Shown piece after piece: positions 1 to 6,515 of a stretch of 16,660 bases of DNA. The notes under the pieces were generated by a model, which ran no database searches, was not told where the DNA came from, and saw only the letters and a list, made by a program, of their open reading frames with translations. This stretch comes from Clostridiales bacterium UBA4362. GTDB lineage: Bacteria > Bacillota > Clostridia > TANB77 > CAG-508. The stretch covers positions 48,829 to 65,488 of the forward strand of contig DGSM01000045.1 of assembly GCA_002393975.1 (NCBI GenBank), given 5' to 3'. The position numbers and the translations under genes were made by a program. The stretch's first letter is position 1; the number at the start of each line of letters is the position of its first letter.

Positions 1-500
1 CCATGAATAAATATTTCTGTTTCTAATCCTTCAGGAATATTAGCTATTAAGTGCTTTATATCTTCTTTGTTCATTTCCCTTGAAAGAATAATTCTTTTAG
101 CACCATTTTTAAACCAGAAGCTAGATGTATGTGCGCTTAAAGTATTTGCTTGAGTTGATACGTTTATTGGAATGTCTGGAGCTATATTATGTATCATTTG
201 AATTACTCCACCATCAGATGCAATAATTCCATCAACCTTTAGTTCATCTAAAATTTTAACTTGTTTTTCAATTTCATCATACATAGAATCTGGTGCATAT
301 ATATTTAAAGCTGTATAAACTTTTTTACCAATACTATGTGCATATTCAATTGTTTTTACCATATCATCATTGTCTAAAGCAGTTCTTGATCTAAGAGATA
401 ATTTGCTTGTTCCGCAATAAACAGCATCTGCTCCATAAAGAAATGCTACTTTTGCTTTTTCAAAAGATCCTGCGGGTGCTAATAATTCTGGTTTATTCAT
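1..500 (-). CDS. Peptidase U32 family protein, N-terminal part (cut by window edge)
   Basis: The visible 166 residues begin MNKPELLAPAGSFEKAKVA, the typical opening of the U32 family (ELLAPAG, then YGADAVYCG and the LSLRSR segment). Despite the name, characterised bacterial U32 members (RlhA, TrhP/TrhO-type proteins) modify RNA by hydroxylation, and others act as collagenase-like proteins. The window ends at EIFIHG, just where the family signature with its clustered cysteines should begin, so the key residues cannot be inspected. The ATG at 500 is preceded by a strong GGAGG at about 504-509. The first 8 nt overlap the end of the Mini-RNase III gene, so the two are probably translationally coupled. 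Placement after two ribosome and rRNA maturation genes favours an RNA-modification role over proteolysis; this is inference. Confidence 0.9.
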   Translation of the reverse strand, partial: MNKPELLAPAGSFEKAKVAFLYGADAVYCGTSKLSLRSRTALDNDDMVKTIEYAHSIGKKVYTALNIYAPDSMYDEIEKQVKILDELKVDGIIASDGGVIQMIHNIAPDIPINVSTQANTLSAHTSSFWFKNGAKRIILSREMNKEDIKHLIANIPEGLETEIFIH

Positions 501-927
501 TTTCTCCTCCATTAATTATTTCAATTGTTTTTTCTATTATTTCTTTTACTCTATCATATTTTTTGTGTAAATATAAATATCCAATTAGTGCTTCAAATGC
601 GGTTGAATAGCTATAATCTTCAAGAGATGCATGTTTTGGTATATGGTGATTTTCTGCATTTCTTCCTCTTTTAGCTGTTTCTATTTCCGCTTCTGTTAAA
701 AACTCCTTTTCCATAAGAGTCTTAAGGGCTTTGGCTTGTGCTGCAGCTTTAACATATTTTATTGAAAGTACATGCATATTATGAGGATTAAAATTTGTGG
801 TATTACTTAAATATAGTCTAATATACATTTCATAAGTACTATCACCTACATAAGCCCATGTTAAAGGACTCATTCTATTAATCTCATTTTCACTTTTCAT
901 TATTAAATCATCAAAAATGTTATCCAA
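493..927 (-). CDS. mrnC: Mini-ribonuclease 3 (23S rRNA maturation)
   Basis: Mini-RNase III is an RNase III catalytic domain without a dsRNA-binding domain; in Bacillus subtilis it trims 23S rRNA precursor on the assembling 50S subunit. The 144-aa length fits the family. The first signature, AYVGDSTYEMYIR (residues 25-37), contains catalytic Asp29 and Glu33. The second, STAFEALIGYLYL (108-120), contains Glu112. The RGRNAENHHIPKHA segment between them is also typical. The start is a TTG codon at 927, inside the last codons of rbgA (8-nt overlap), with AAGGTAG a suitable distance upstream. The next Met (residue 10) has no ribosome binding site and would remove part of the conserved N-terminus. 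It lies between rbgA and a U32 gene in a coupled operon. Confidence 0.95.
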   Translation of the reverse strand: MDNIFDDLIMKSENEINRMSPLTWAYVGDSTYEMYIRLYLSNTTNFNPHNMHVLSIKYVKAAAQAKALKTLMEKEFLTEAEIETAKRGRNAENHHIPKHASLEDYSYSTAFEALIGYLYLHKKYDRVKEIIEKTIEIINGGENE

Positions 928-1783
928 TATCTTCTACCTTTTCTAAAGTTATTTTTCCAAGTTTGCCATTTCTAAAATCATTTATTATAGTATTAGCAAC
1001 TTTAACTTCATCTATTACACCTCCTCTTAATATACAACCACGATTCGTTGCTATTAAGTTTTTTACCTGAAGTGTATTTAAATTTTCAATCTCTATATTA
1101 TATCTTTCTTCTAAATTAGATTTATAATTCTTACATAAGAAATCTAAAAGATAATAAGCTATCTCTTCATTATCTATTACATTTTCAGGAATAGCATTAA
1201 TATATGCTAGATTTCTTTTAACATATTCATTCTCTAACTTTGGCCATAGCATTCCTGGTTCATCTAAAAGATTTATTCCATTAGCAATTTTTATCCATTG
1301 CTTTTGTTTTGTAAATCCAGGCTTATTTTGTACCCCTGCTTTATTAGAGTTTGATAAAGAATTTATTAAAGTAGATTTTCCTACATTAGGAATTCCAATT
1401 ATCATTACTTTTATATTAGCCAAAGTTTTACCTTGAGCCAAATCTTTAGAATTATCATATAGATTTAAGATTGTATTTATTAAGTCTTTTAGTCCTTTTG
1501 ATTCATTTGCTTGAATCTTTATACAGCTATTCCCTTGTTTTTTATAATACTCTATCCATTTAGCTGTTTCTTCTTCATCAGCCAAATCTGATTTATTAAA
1601 AGCATAAATGATTTTTTTAGCTTTTAATGCTTGTTCTAAATCTTTATTTTGAGTTGAAATAGGGCATCTACTATCTAAAACTTCTATAACTATATCAATT
1701 AATTTCAAATCATCAATTATTTGTTTTTTGGTCTTTGCCATATGGCCAGGATACCAATTAATATTAGCTCCATTTTCGTTCAT
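920..1783 (-). CDS. rbgA: Ribosome biogenesis GTPase RbgA (YlqF)
   Basis: RbgA is a circularly permuted GTPase that drives a late step of 50S subunit assembly. The 287-aa length fits. The N-terminus INWYPGHMAKTKKQI (residues 8-22) is the family hallmark. The permuted order is visible: G4 NKSD (63-66), G5-like region (QANESKG, 91-97), G1 P-loop GIPNVGKST (130-138), G2 KPGFTK (154-159) and G3 DEPG (174-177), followed by MLWPK. In the RbgA proteins known to me G3 reads DTPG, so Glu175 is a deviation; the codon is clearly GAA. The C-terminal RNA-binding region is present. The ATG at 1783 has a strong AAAGGAG. The gene heads the operon rbgA-mrnC-U32, whose members share a role in ribosome or RNA maturation. 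Confidence 0.96.
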   Translation of the reverse strand: MNENGANINWYPGHMAKTKKQIIDDLKLIDIVIEVLDSRCPISTQNKDLEQALKAKKIIYAFNKSDLADEEETAKWIEYYKKQGNSCIKIQANESKGLKDLINTILNLYDNSKDLAQGKTLANIKVMIIGIPNVGKSTLINSLSNSNKAGVQNKPGFTKQKQWIKIANGINLLDEPGMLWPKLENEYVKRNLAYINAIPENVIDNEEIAYYLLDFLCKNYKSNLEERYNIEIENLNTLQVKNLIATNRGCILRGGVIDEVKVANTIINDFRNGKLGKITLEKVEDIG

Positions 1784-1807
1784 TAAAACTAATCTCCTTT
1801 AAATCTA

Positions 1808-1821
1808 GTTATAATTATAAC
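1808..1821 (-). promoter_or_regulatory. Probable -10 region of the rbgA operon, inside a 14-bp palindrome
   Basis: Read on the minus strand, TATAAT (1819 to 1814) lies about 30 nt ahead of the rbgA start and just upstream of its ribosome binding site. It sits in the perfect palindrome GTTATAATTATAAC. No good -35 is seen at 17 nt (TACAAA at best), so the assignment rests on the -10 and on the terminator immediately upstream. Confidence 0.45.
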
Positions 1822-1823
1822 AC

Positions 1824-1859
1824 AAAAAAGGCAGATTTTGTACCAATCTGTCTTTTTTT
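1824..1859 (-). terminator. Rho-independent terminator of the five-gene operon
   Basis: An inverted repeat AGACAGATT / AATCTGCC (minus strand, one G-U pair) with a 7-nt loop is followed by TTTTTT. It lies 72 nt beyond the Nudix stop codon and directly ahead of the rbgA promoter. The A and T runs on both sides make it potentially bidirectional, but no plus-strand gene needs it. Confidence 0.8.
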
Positions 1860-1883
1860 CTAGCTTTTAGTTTTAATTATTAA

Positions 1884-1930
1884 TAAATTATTTATTTTTT
1901 ATTTTTTATTTTTTATTTAATTATTAATTA
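1884..1930. repeat. AT-only low-complexity tract with ATTTTTT tandem repeats
   Basis: About 47 bases of pure A/T between the Nudix stop codon and the terminator. It contains three consecutive ATTTTTT units followed by repeated TTAATTA units. No protein-binding site or iteron structure is recognisable. It is probably slippage-prone intergenic filler. Confidence 0.6.
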
Positions 1931-2509
1931 TTAATTTTTACTATTGATATAATCTACATATACTTTAATCAAATCTTCATCCATCAAATTTTCAGGAAGT
2001 TCTTCTACTTTAAAAAATTTTAATCTTTTAGTTTCCGAATCCCCTTTTAGATAAGCTATATCATCATCAGATATATCAGCTAAATATAAAGATGTATTAT
2101 TATAAACTATATCTCCATTTTGATAAGAGTTTTTTCTTGATTCTCCTGAAATGGTATCAATTAATTGAAGTTCTTCTATTTTTATTTTAATTCCAGTTTC
2201 TTCATATGCTTCTCTTATAGCTGTATTTCTTAAATCTTCTCCAAGCTCTTGGCATCCACCTGGAAGTCCCCATTTATTTCTGTCTGTTCTTTCTTGTAAT
2301 AATATTTTTCCTTCTTTATTTCTTATAATCATTGCTGCACCAGTTTGAATAAATGGTATATGGGAAATTCTTTCATCAAGAGCCATTCTAAATAATACAG
2401 GGTATCCTCCATGCTTAGCACTGAATTCTAATAATTGTTCCTCATTTAAACTTAGTATTATATTTACAAATTCCTCATGAGAATATTCTCTCATTTCTTT
2501 GAAGTTCAT
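1931..2509 (-). CDS. Nudix hydrolase
   Basis: Nudix enzymes hydrolyse nucleoside diphosphates linked to another group, for example oxidised dNTPs, ADP-ribose or nucleotide sugars. The Nudix box is complete: Gly85, Glu91 and REAYEETGI (99-107), matching G-x5-E-x7-REUxEExGU exactly, so metal binding and catalysis should be intact. The domain begins near residue 55 (QTGAAMIIRNKEGKILLQER). The first 50 residues form a short, probably helical extension. At 192 aa it is slightly longer than a minimal Nudix protein. The ATG at 2509 has GGAG about 8 nt upstream and lies 16 nt after the UDG-like gene. It is the last gene of the operon that starts at 5609. The substrate cannot be predicted; a house-cleaning role is inferred from the neighbours. 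Confidence 0.92.
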   Translation of the reverse strand: MNFKEMREYSHEEFVNIILSLNEEQLLEFSAKHGGYPVLFRMALDERISHIPFIQTGAAMIIRNKEGKILLQERTDRNKWGLPGGCQELGEDLRNTAIREAYEETGIKIKIEELQLIDTISGESRKNSYQNGDIVYNNTSLYLADISDDDIAYLKGDSETKRLKFFKVEELPENLMDEDLIKVYVDYINSKN

Positions 2510-2525
2510 ATGTTATTCTCCGCTT

Positions 2526-3182
2526 CTAGTTTTTATTTAAACTATTAATAATATATTTTATATCTTCTATAGATTTTCCTATATTAAATCTTCCATTACC
2601 AACAGGATAAAATACTGAATAGCAATCATATTCTTTATCATTAATCACTTTAATAAATTTTTGTTTTCTACATTGTGAAACAGATATTTTTTCATTTAAA
2701 ACAATTGATGAAACCTGATTTCCAAATAAAACAATAACCTTTGGATTAATTAATTCAATCTCCTTTTCTAATAGATGTAAATATTCTTTATATACACTAT
2801 CTGGAAGAGGTCTAGCATCTATTTGAGTACATTTTCCTAAATTAGTAATAAAAAATTTATGCTTTTCAACATCATCATATACATCTATAGCAAACTCTTC
2901 CGTCCAATCGCTACCTTTAATAGTTTTAATCTTTTTATAAATATCTTTATCTAACAAATTAACTTCATAAAAAAGATCCCAAATATTCTTTGTTCCAATC
3001 CAAGGTGCTTTTAATCCTTTCCAAGTTTTACTTGAGGCAATATTTCTTCCAGTTGGATTCATAAATACAAAACATATGTCTGGATTCTTTGAACATCCAC
3101 CATTATAGATTGAGTCTAATTCTTTTGCCCCATATTTTAATTGTAATTTATCATATTTTTTTCTTAAATCATCTAATGTCAT
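2526..3182 (-). CDS. Uracil-DNA glycosylase superfamily protein
   Basis: The 218-aa protein has the fold signature of the UDG superfamily: VFMNPTGRN (39-47), reminiscent of the NPG motif of the MUG/SMUG families; FITNLGKCTQ (111-120), like the conserved TNxxKC strand; INPKVIVLFGNQ (145-156), the typical strand and helix before the second catalytic loop; and FYPVGNGRFN (191-200), where active families usually have an HPS or NPSG motif. The expected histidine of that last loop is absent, and no four-cysteine Fe-S cluster is visible, so it is not a standard family 4 or 5 enzyme. It may act on another base lesion or have lost glycosylase activity. The ATG at 3182 follows the GNAT gene by 10 nt with AGGA upstream. 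Confidence 0.75.
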   Translation of the reverse strand: MTLDDLRKKYDKLQLKYGAKELDSIYNGGCSKNPDICFVFMNPTGRNIASSKTWKGLKAPWIGTKNIWDLFYEVNLLDKDIYKKIKTIKGSDWTEEFAIDVYDDVEKHKFFITNLGKCTQIDARPLPDSVYKEYLHLLEKEIELINPKVIVLFGNQVSSIVLNEKISVSQCRKQKFIKVINDKEYDCYSVFYPVGNGRFNIGKSIEDIKYIINSLNKN

Positions 3183-3192
3183 TTAAATTTTC

Positions 3193-3744
3193 CTACTTAA
3201 TTATTTTACACTTTTTTCTTATTTCATCTTCACCACAATTTAATTTGTAATAATCAAAAAATATCTCATCATACTTTTCTTTACTTATCTCTTTAAAATT
3301 ACAACATTCTATTGGAGTATAATACACTTTATATAAATAGTATTCTGAATCAATCTTTCTAAATCCTAGTCTTTTATAAAATTCAAACCTTTTAATAGTT
3401 TTAATATCATTTTGATCTTCTTTTTCTATTTCTCCTATAAGACCTTCGCTGCCTACTTTTTTTATTAATTCTTTTATTGCTTGTGATCCATATCCTTTAT
3501 TTTGATATTGTTTAAAAATTCCAAAGTAGTCTAAGTAGTATGGATAATCTTTTATTTTTTCCAACATAAAGAAACCTACAATAGTATCCTCAGATACTAT
3601 TGCATAAAATTTTTCAATTCCATTATTATAAGTAACTCTTATTTTGTCCCAATCTCTTTGTTCTTCGTCAGGAAACAATAAAATATACTCATCATATATT
3701 TGATTTTCAAATTCTTCTATTGTGATTTCTTTTACTTCAATCAT
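3193..3744 (-). CDS. GNAT family N-acetyltransferase
   Basis: GNAT enzymes transfer an acetyl group from acetyl-CoA to amines on small molecules, proteins or tRNA. Of 183 residues, the core spans roughly 1-140. FYAIVSEDTIVGFFMLEKI (46-64) is the central strand pair, and YLDYFGIFKQYQNKGYGSQA carries the acetyl-CoA pyrophosphate loop QNKGYG (81-86), matching Q/RxxGxG/A. RFEFYKRLGFRK is the usual C-terminal segment. The last 40 residues, with CCNFKEISKEKYDEIFFDYY, are an extension I do not recognise. Its ribosome binding site (AGGG) lies within the last codons of the CYTH gene, and only 2 nt separate the two genes, which suggests translational coupling. The substrate is unknown. Confidence 0.9.
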   Translation of the reverse strand: MIEVKEITIEEFENQIYDEYILLFPDEEQRDWDKIRVTYNNGIEKFYAIVSEDTIVGFFMLEKIKDYPYYLDYFGIFKQYQNKGYGSQAIKELIKKVGSEGLIGEIEKEDQNDIKTIKRFEFYKRLGFRKIDSEYYLYKVYYTPIECCNFKEISKEKYDEIFFDYYKLNCGEDEIRKKCKIIK

Positions 3745-3746
3745 TT

Positions 3747-4439
3747 TTATCCCTGTTCTGGTATTCCAAATCTAGCTAAATGTCCATTCTTATAATTAAC
3801 ATCATCTGTAACATCTTTAATTACCCAATCTGGATCCTTAAAATTATCACTTTCTTCTTTGCTAGGAAATTCTATTTCCATATAGGCTAAACCATCTAAA
3901 TCATCATGAAAAATATCTATTGCTATTAATTGTCCATCTTCATAGAACTGATATCTAGTTTTATGAATAGTAACTCCTTCTCGTTTTTTCAATAGATTCT
4001 CATATTTTTCTTTGTCAATTTCTAAATTATATTCATCTCTAACTAGTCCATCTTTAGACAAATTATCTTTAATTGTAAATTCATAAGACTCGCCATTATT
4101 ATAATTTCTTACTCTCATTTCAGGTTCAAAAGAAAGATATGTTTGTTGTATATCATAAACGTGTACATTAATATCCTTTAAATCATATGGTATATCGCTT
4201 TCTCTAATTAACCATTTTCTTTCAATTTCTTTGTCATCAGATAAAATTTGATTTATTCTGCGATTATATTGGAGTGATTCAATCGATAGTTTTCCACAAT
4301 ATATTAAAAAAAATCCTACTACTAATACTAATATAATAATTAGAACTAATTCTAATTTGTTAATCGGTTTATTATTATTCTTATTATTGTTGTTATTTAT
4401 TTTTTTATTTTTATTATTATTATTCTTACTCTTAGTCAT
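3747..4439 (-). CDS. Membrane-anchored CYTH domain protein (triphosphate tunnel metalloenzyme family)
   Basis: Residues 71-230 are a CYTH domain, a tunnel fold that binds and usually hydrolyses triphosphate compounds with a divalent metal. The ExExK signature is EIERK (71-75). Other tunnel residues are present: Arg109 and Arg111 (EMRVR), Lys124 (FTIK), Arg134 and Glu136 (LVRDE), Arg162 (KTRY), Asp175 (IAIDIF), Glu188 and Glu190 (MEIEF). Thus the site looks active. Before it are a lysine- and asparagine-rich stretch (1-28) and one membrane helix (about 29-48). The positive N-terminus predicts the CYTH domain outside the membrane, which is unexpected for this family. The ATG at 4439 has GGAG upstream and follows the methyltransferase gene by 24 nt. 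The substrate is unknown; tripolyphosphate or a nucleoside triphosphate is a guess from the family. Confidence 0.88.
   Translation of the reverse strand: MTKSKNNNNKNKKINNNNNKNNNKPINKLELVLIIILVLVVGFFLIYCGKLSIESLQYNRRINQILSDDKEIERKWLIRESDIPYDLKDINVHVYDIQQTYLSFEPEMRVRNYNNGESYEFTIKDNLSKDGLVRDEYNLEIDKEKYENLLKKREGVTIHKTRYQFYEDGQLIAIDIFHDDLDGLAYMEIEFPSKEESDNFKDPDWVIKDVTDDVNYKNGHLARFGIPEQG
4368..4424 (-). repeat. AAT/AAC/AAA codon repeat encoding a poly-Asn/Lys N-terminus
   Basis: Residues 6-24 of the CYTH protein consist almost only of Asn and Lys, encoded by runs of AAT, AAC and AAA triplets. This imperfect trinucleotide repeat could expand or contract without a frame change. It lies on the predicted cytoplasmic side of the membrane anchor. 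Confidence 0.7.
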
Positions 4440-4463
4440 TAGTTTTTTCTCCTAAATTTTTTC

Positions 4464-5609
4464 TTATGATTTATGTCTTTTTATATAATCCTCTACAAGA
4501 GGAATCCTTAACTTATCTTTTTTTCTATTGCTAGATTTCAAATATTCGTAGTAATCATTTATATCTTGTAAATAATAGTCCCCTAATTTTTCTCTTTTAT
4601 CTTTCATATCATCTAAAACACATTCAATATTATCACTTACTCTATACCAATCATTCTCTTTATGAGTTACATAGTAATTTTGTTTTAATTGTTCAAATCC
4701 TTTTTGAGTAACTGCTATATCTAAATCACCAGCACTATCATATATGTCTCTTAATACCAATCCACTTGAAGATAGTATTGTATATTCTTCTTTATCTATT
4801 TTTAAACTATCTATTAATTTTTTTAATTGTTCTTTATTCATTCTTTTTATTTTAAGTTCATCAATTTTTCTTGCTCTAACAAATAGGAAAAATGGCCTAT
4901 CATATTGGTTCACATATTTTGGATTACTTTCAATAGCCTTTTCTGAAGGTAATGGCTCGAGTATCTTTTCTATTGTAAATCCATTATTAATTAATGTATT
5001 AATAATCTTCTCGAAATTTCTATGATACTTTATTACATCTCCACCAAACCATTCTTTTTTTCTTTCCCCTAGTATATTATAATCTGAAAATAAACCAAAG
5101 TATTTATTATCGATCATTGTATGACCCTTTTTTACGTTTTCAGTAAACTTTATGCTAGTAATCAAAGGATGTTCTTGCGAGAATACTAGAAAGCCATCTT
5201 TATTTAAAAGCTTATTACAATCACTTATTAGTTTATCAAAATCTTTAATATAATGAAAAGCAAGAGAAGACATTATAATATCAAACTTTTTATCTAAATT
5301 TGATATGTCTTCCATAGCTAAAACTTTATAATCTATGCCATTTTCTTTATTTTGTTCATTTGCTTTCTCTATCATTTTTGAAGAAATATCAGTTCCTAAA
5401 ATGTATTTTGCCCCTAATTGTTTATAATACTTATCACTTTCTCCATATCCACAGCCTAAATCCAATATTGTCTTATCTTTAACATCTGGCATAATTCTTC
5501 TAAAGTTTGGAATCTCAATTAAGTCATTTGCATTTTTTCCTTTTTCTTCAACTCGTAATTCCTCATATTGCTTAAAAAAATCTTCATTATCATAAATATT
5601 TTGTTTCAT
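4464..5609 (-). CDS. Class I SAM-dependent methyltransferase fused to a nucleotidyltransferase-like domain
   Basis: Residues 1-245 form a class I methyltransferase: motif I ILDLGCGYG (48-56), TDIS acidic loop, MEDIS, then IIMSSLAFHYIKDFDKLI and GFLVFSQEHPL, as in the Methyltransf_11 group. Residues 257-381 look like a separate small protein of the nucleotidyltransferase superfamily: ILSSSGLVLRDIYDSAGDLD with the metal-binding pair Asp295 and Asp297 (DLDIAV). The domain boundary coincides with an internal ATG (4841) right after FLFVRARK, where such methyltransferases normally end. A one-base shift in the A5 run at 4865-4869 would stop the methyltransferase just before this ATG, so this may be a recent read-through fusion or a sequence error. 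The ATG at 5609 has AAGGG upstream and is first in its operon. Both substrates are unknown. Confidence 0.85.
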   Translation of the reverse strand: MKQNIYDNEDFFKQYEELRVEEKGKNANDLIEIPNFRRIMPDVKDKTILDLGCGYGESDKYYKQLGAKYILGTDISSKMIEKANEQNKENGIDYKVLAMEDISNLDKKFDIIMSSLAFHYIKDFDKLISDCNKLLNKDGFLVFSQEHPLITSIKFTENVKKGHTMIDNKYFGLFSDYNILGERKKEWFGGDVIKYHRNFEKIINTLINNGFTIEKILEPLPSEKAIESNPKYVNQYDRPFFLFVRARKIDELKIKRMNKEQLKKLIDSLKIDKEEYTILSSSGLVLRDIYDSAGDLDIAVTQKGFEQLKQNYYVTHKENDWYRVSDNIECVLDDMKDKREKLGDYYLQDINDYYEYLKSSNRKKDKLRIPLVEDYIKRHKS

Positions 5610-5634
5610 TTGATAAACCCTTTCTTATAAATGA

Positions 5635-5643
5635 ATTATATCA
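5635..5643 (-). promoter_or_regulatory. Extended -10 promoter of the methyltransferase-CYTH-GNAT-UDG-Nudix operon
   Basis: The minus strand reads TGATATAAT, a perfect extended -10 element (TGn-TATAAT), about 26 nt ahead of the start codon at 5609. The -35 region (TTATAT at 17 nt) is poor, as is common for extended -10 promoters. It follows the sortase terminator directly. Confidence 0.65.
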
Positions 5644-5680
5644 TATAAAAAATTTTAATATAAACTTATGAAGTAATATT

Positions 5681-5729
5681 TAAAATAAAAAAATAGTTGT
5701 AAAAACTCAAAAGAATTTAAACAACTATT
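5681..5729 (-). terminator. Terminator of the sortase gene, overlapping its stop codon
   Basis: The minus strand carries a perfect 9-bp inverted repeat AATAGTTGT / ACAACTATT (5721-5729 and 5692-5700) around a 20-nt loop, followed by a T-rich run (TTTTTTTATTTTA). The proximal arm contains the sortase TAG codon. The stem is AT-rich and so only moderately stable. Confidence 0.65.
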
Positions 5730-6498
5730 CTACTGCAGCCTTAACTACAAATCTTTGTGTTCCTTTATTATAACATGTTATAAGAGTAACCTCAGTTCTT
5801 CCATTTGTTAATTGTGATGTACAAGATGTATCATATGGATCTACTACCATAGTTTTATATACTTTATAGCCAAGAGTTTGTCCATATAAATCAGTAATAT
5901 ATATTAAATCACCATTTGTAACATAATGAAGTCTACTAAAATATTTTCCATCATTTCTATAATTATGTCCAACTATACTCATATTTCCAACTTCATTAGG
6001 ATTGCATCCCCAATATTTCGTAATTCCTAATTTCATTAAAGTATCATTTGTTTCAGAAATAATTGGATAATTAATATTTACTTTTGGAATATATACTTGT
6101 CCAATAGTATAATAAACAACTCCACTTTTAGTTTTATGATATATAGGACTTACTACTCTTTGAGTTTGTACAGTCGCTGTTTGACTTTGCTCTTGCCCTT
6201 GAGTTACTTGCTCCTGATAAACCATTTGCTCTGCTGGACCTTCTTCTATGACCTCATCTTCTACCTCAATTTCTGCTTCAAGGATTTCTTCATTATCTTC
6301 GCCTACTATATAATCATCTGAAGTAGTATTATCGAACTGAGCTACCGTTTGAATTGTTTCACTTGGTTCTTCTATAGTACCTTCGATTGTGTCTGATGCA
6401 TTAGTTGGCAAAAAACATAATCTAATAAGTACTATTATAAAAATAAGAAGAATTACAGCGGGTAGAATCGGTATTTCTATTTTTCTCTTTTTATTCAT
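5725..6498 (-). CDS. Sortase family transpeptidase
   Basis: Sortases cleave a sorting signal on secreted proteins and attach them to the cell wall or to pilin subunits. The catalytic triad is complete. Counted from the GTG at 6504, the residues are His180 in SIVGHNYR, Cys244 in TLITCYN and Arg251 in QRFVV. An N-terminal membrane helix (about 13-30) and a long acidic, Gln-rich linker (40-118) precede the catalytic domain (about 120-259). An open GTG exists at 6504, but the ATG at 6498 is preferred: AAAGG lies 5 nt before it, whereas the GTG overlaps that site. The short TLITC-to-QRFVV spacing suggests a class D- or E-like enzyme; the class is not certain. No LPXTG-type protein is encoded in the window, so its substrates lie elsewhere. 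It is last after DUF1292 and a membrane protein. Confidence 0.92.
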   Translation of the reverse strand: MNKKRKIEIPILPAVILLIFIIVLIRLCFLPTNASDTIEGTIEEPSETIQTVAQFDNTTSDDYIVGEDNEEILEAEIEVEDEVIEEGPAEQMVYQEQVTQGQEQSQTATVQTQRVVSPIYHKTKSGVVYYTIGQVYIPKVNINYPIISETNDTLMKLGITKYWGCNPNEVGNMSIVGHNYRNDGKYFSRLHYVTNGDLIYITDLYGQTLGYKVYKTMVVDPYDTSCTSQLTNGRTEVTLITCYNKGTQRFVVKAAVE

Positions 6499-6515
6499 AT
6501 CCACCTTTTATTTGT

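Noticed and set aside
1808..1821. PerR or Fur box at the rbgA promoter
   Set aside because: The dyad lacks the 7-1-7 spacing of the PerR consensus and does not match Fur; AT-rich dyads arise easily in this genome.
1884..1930. AT-rich tandem repeats as a replication origin or iterons
   Set aside because: The units are short homopolymer-like runs. No DnaA boxes or replication gene are nearby, and the tract is just a 3' intergenic stretch.
1824..5643. Phage-defence or toxin-antitoxin system formed by the nucleotidyltransferase domain and neighbours
   Set aside because: The domain is fused to a methyltransferase, no HEPN or other typical partner is adjacent, and the neighbours look like metabolic enzymes. 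The evidence is too thin to claim it.
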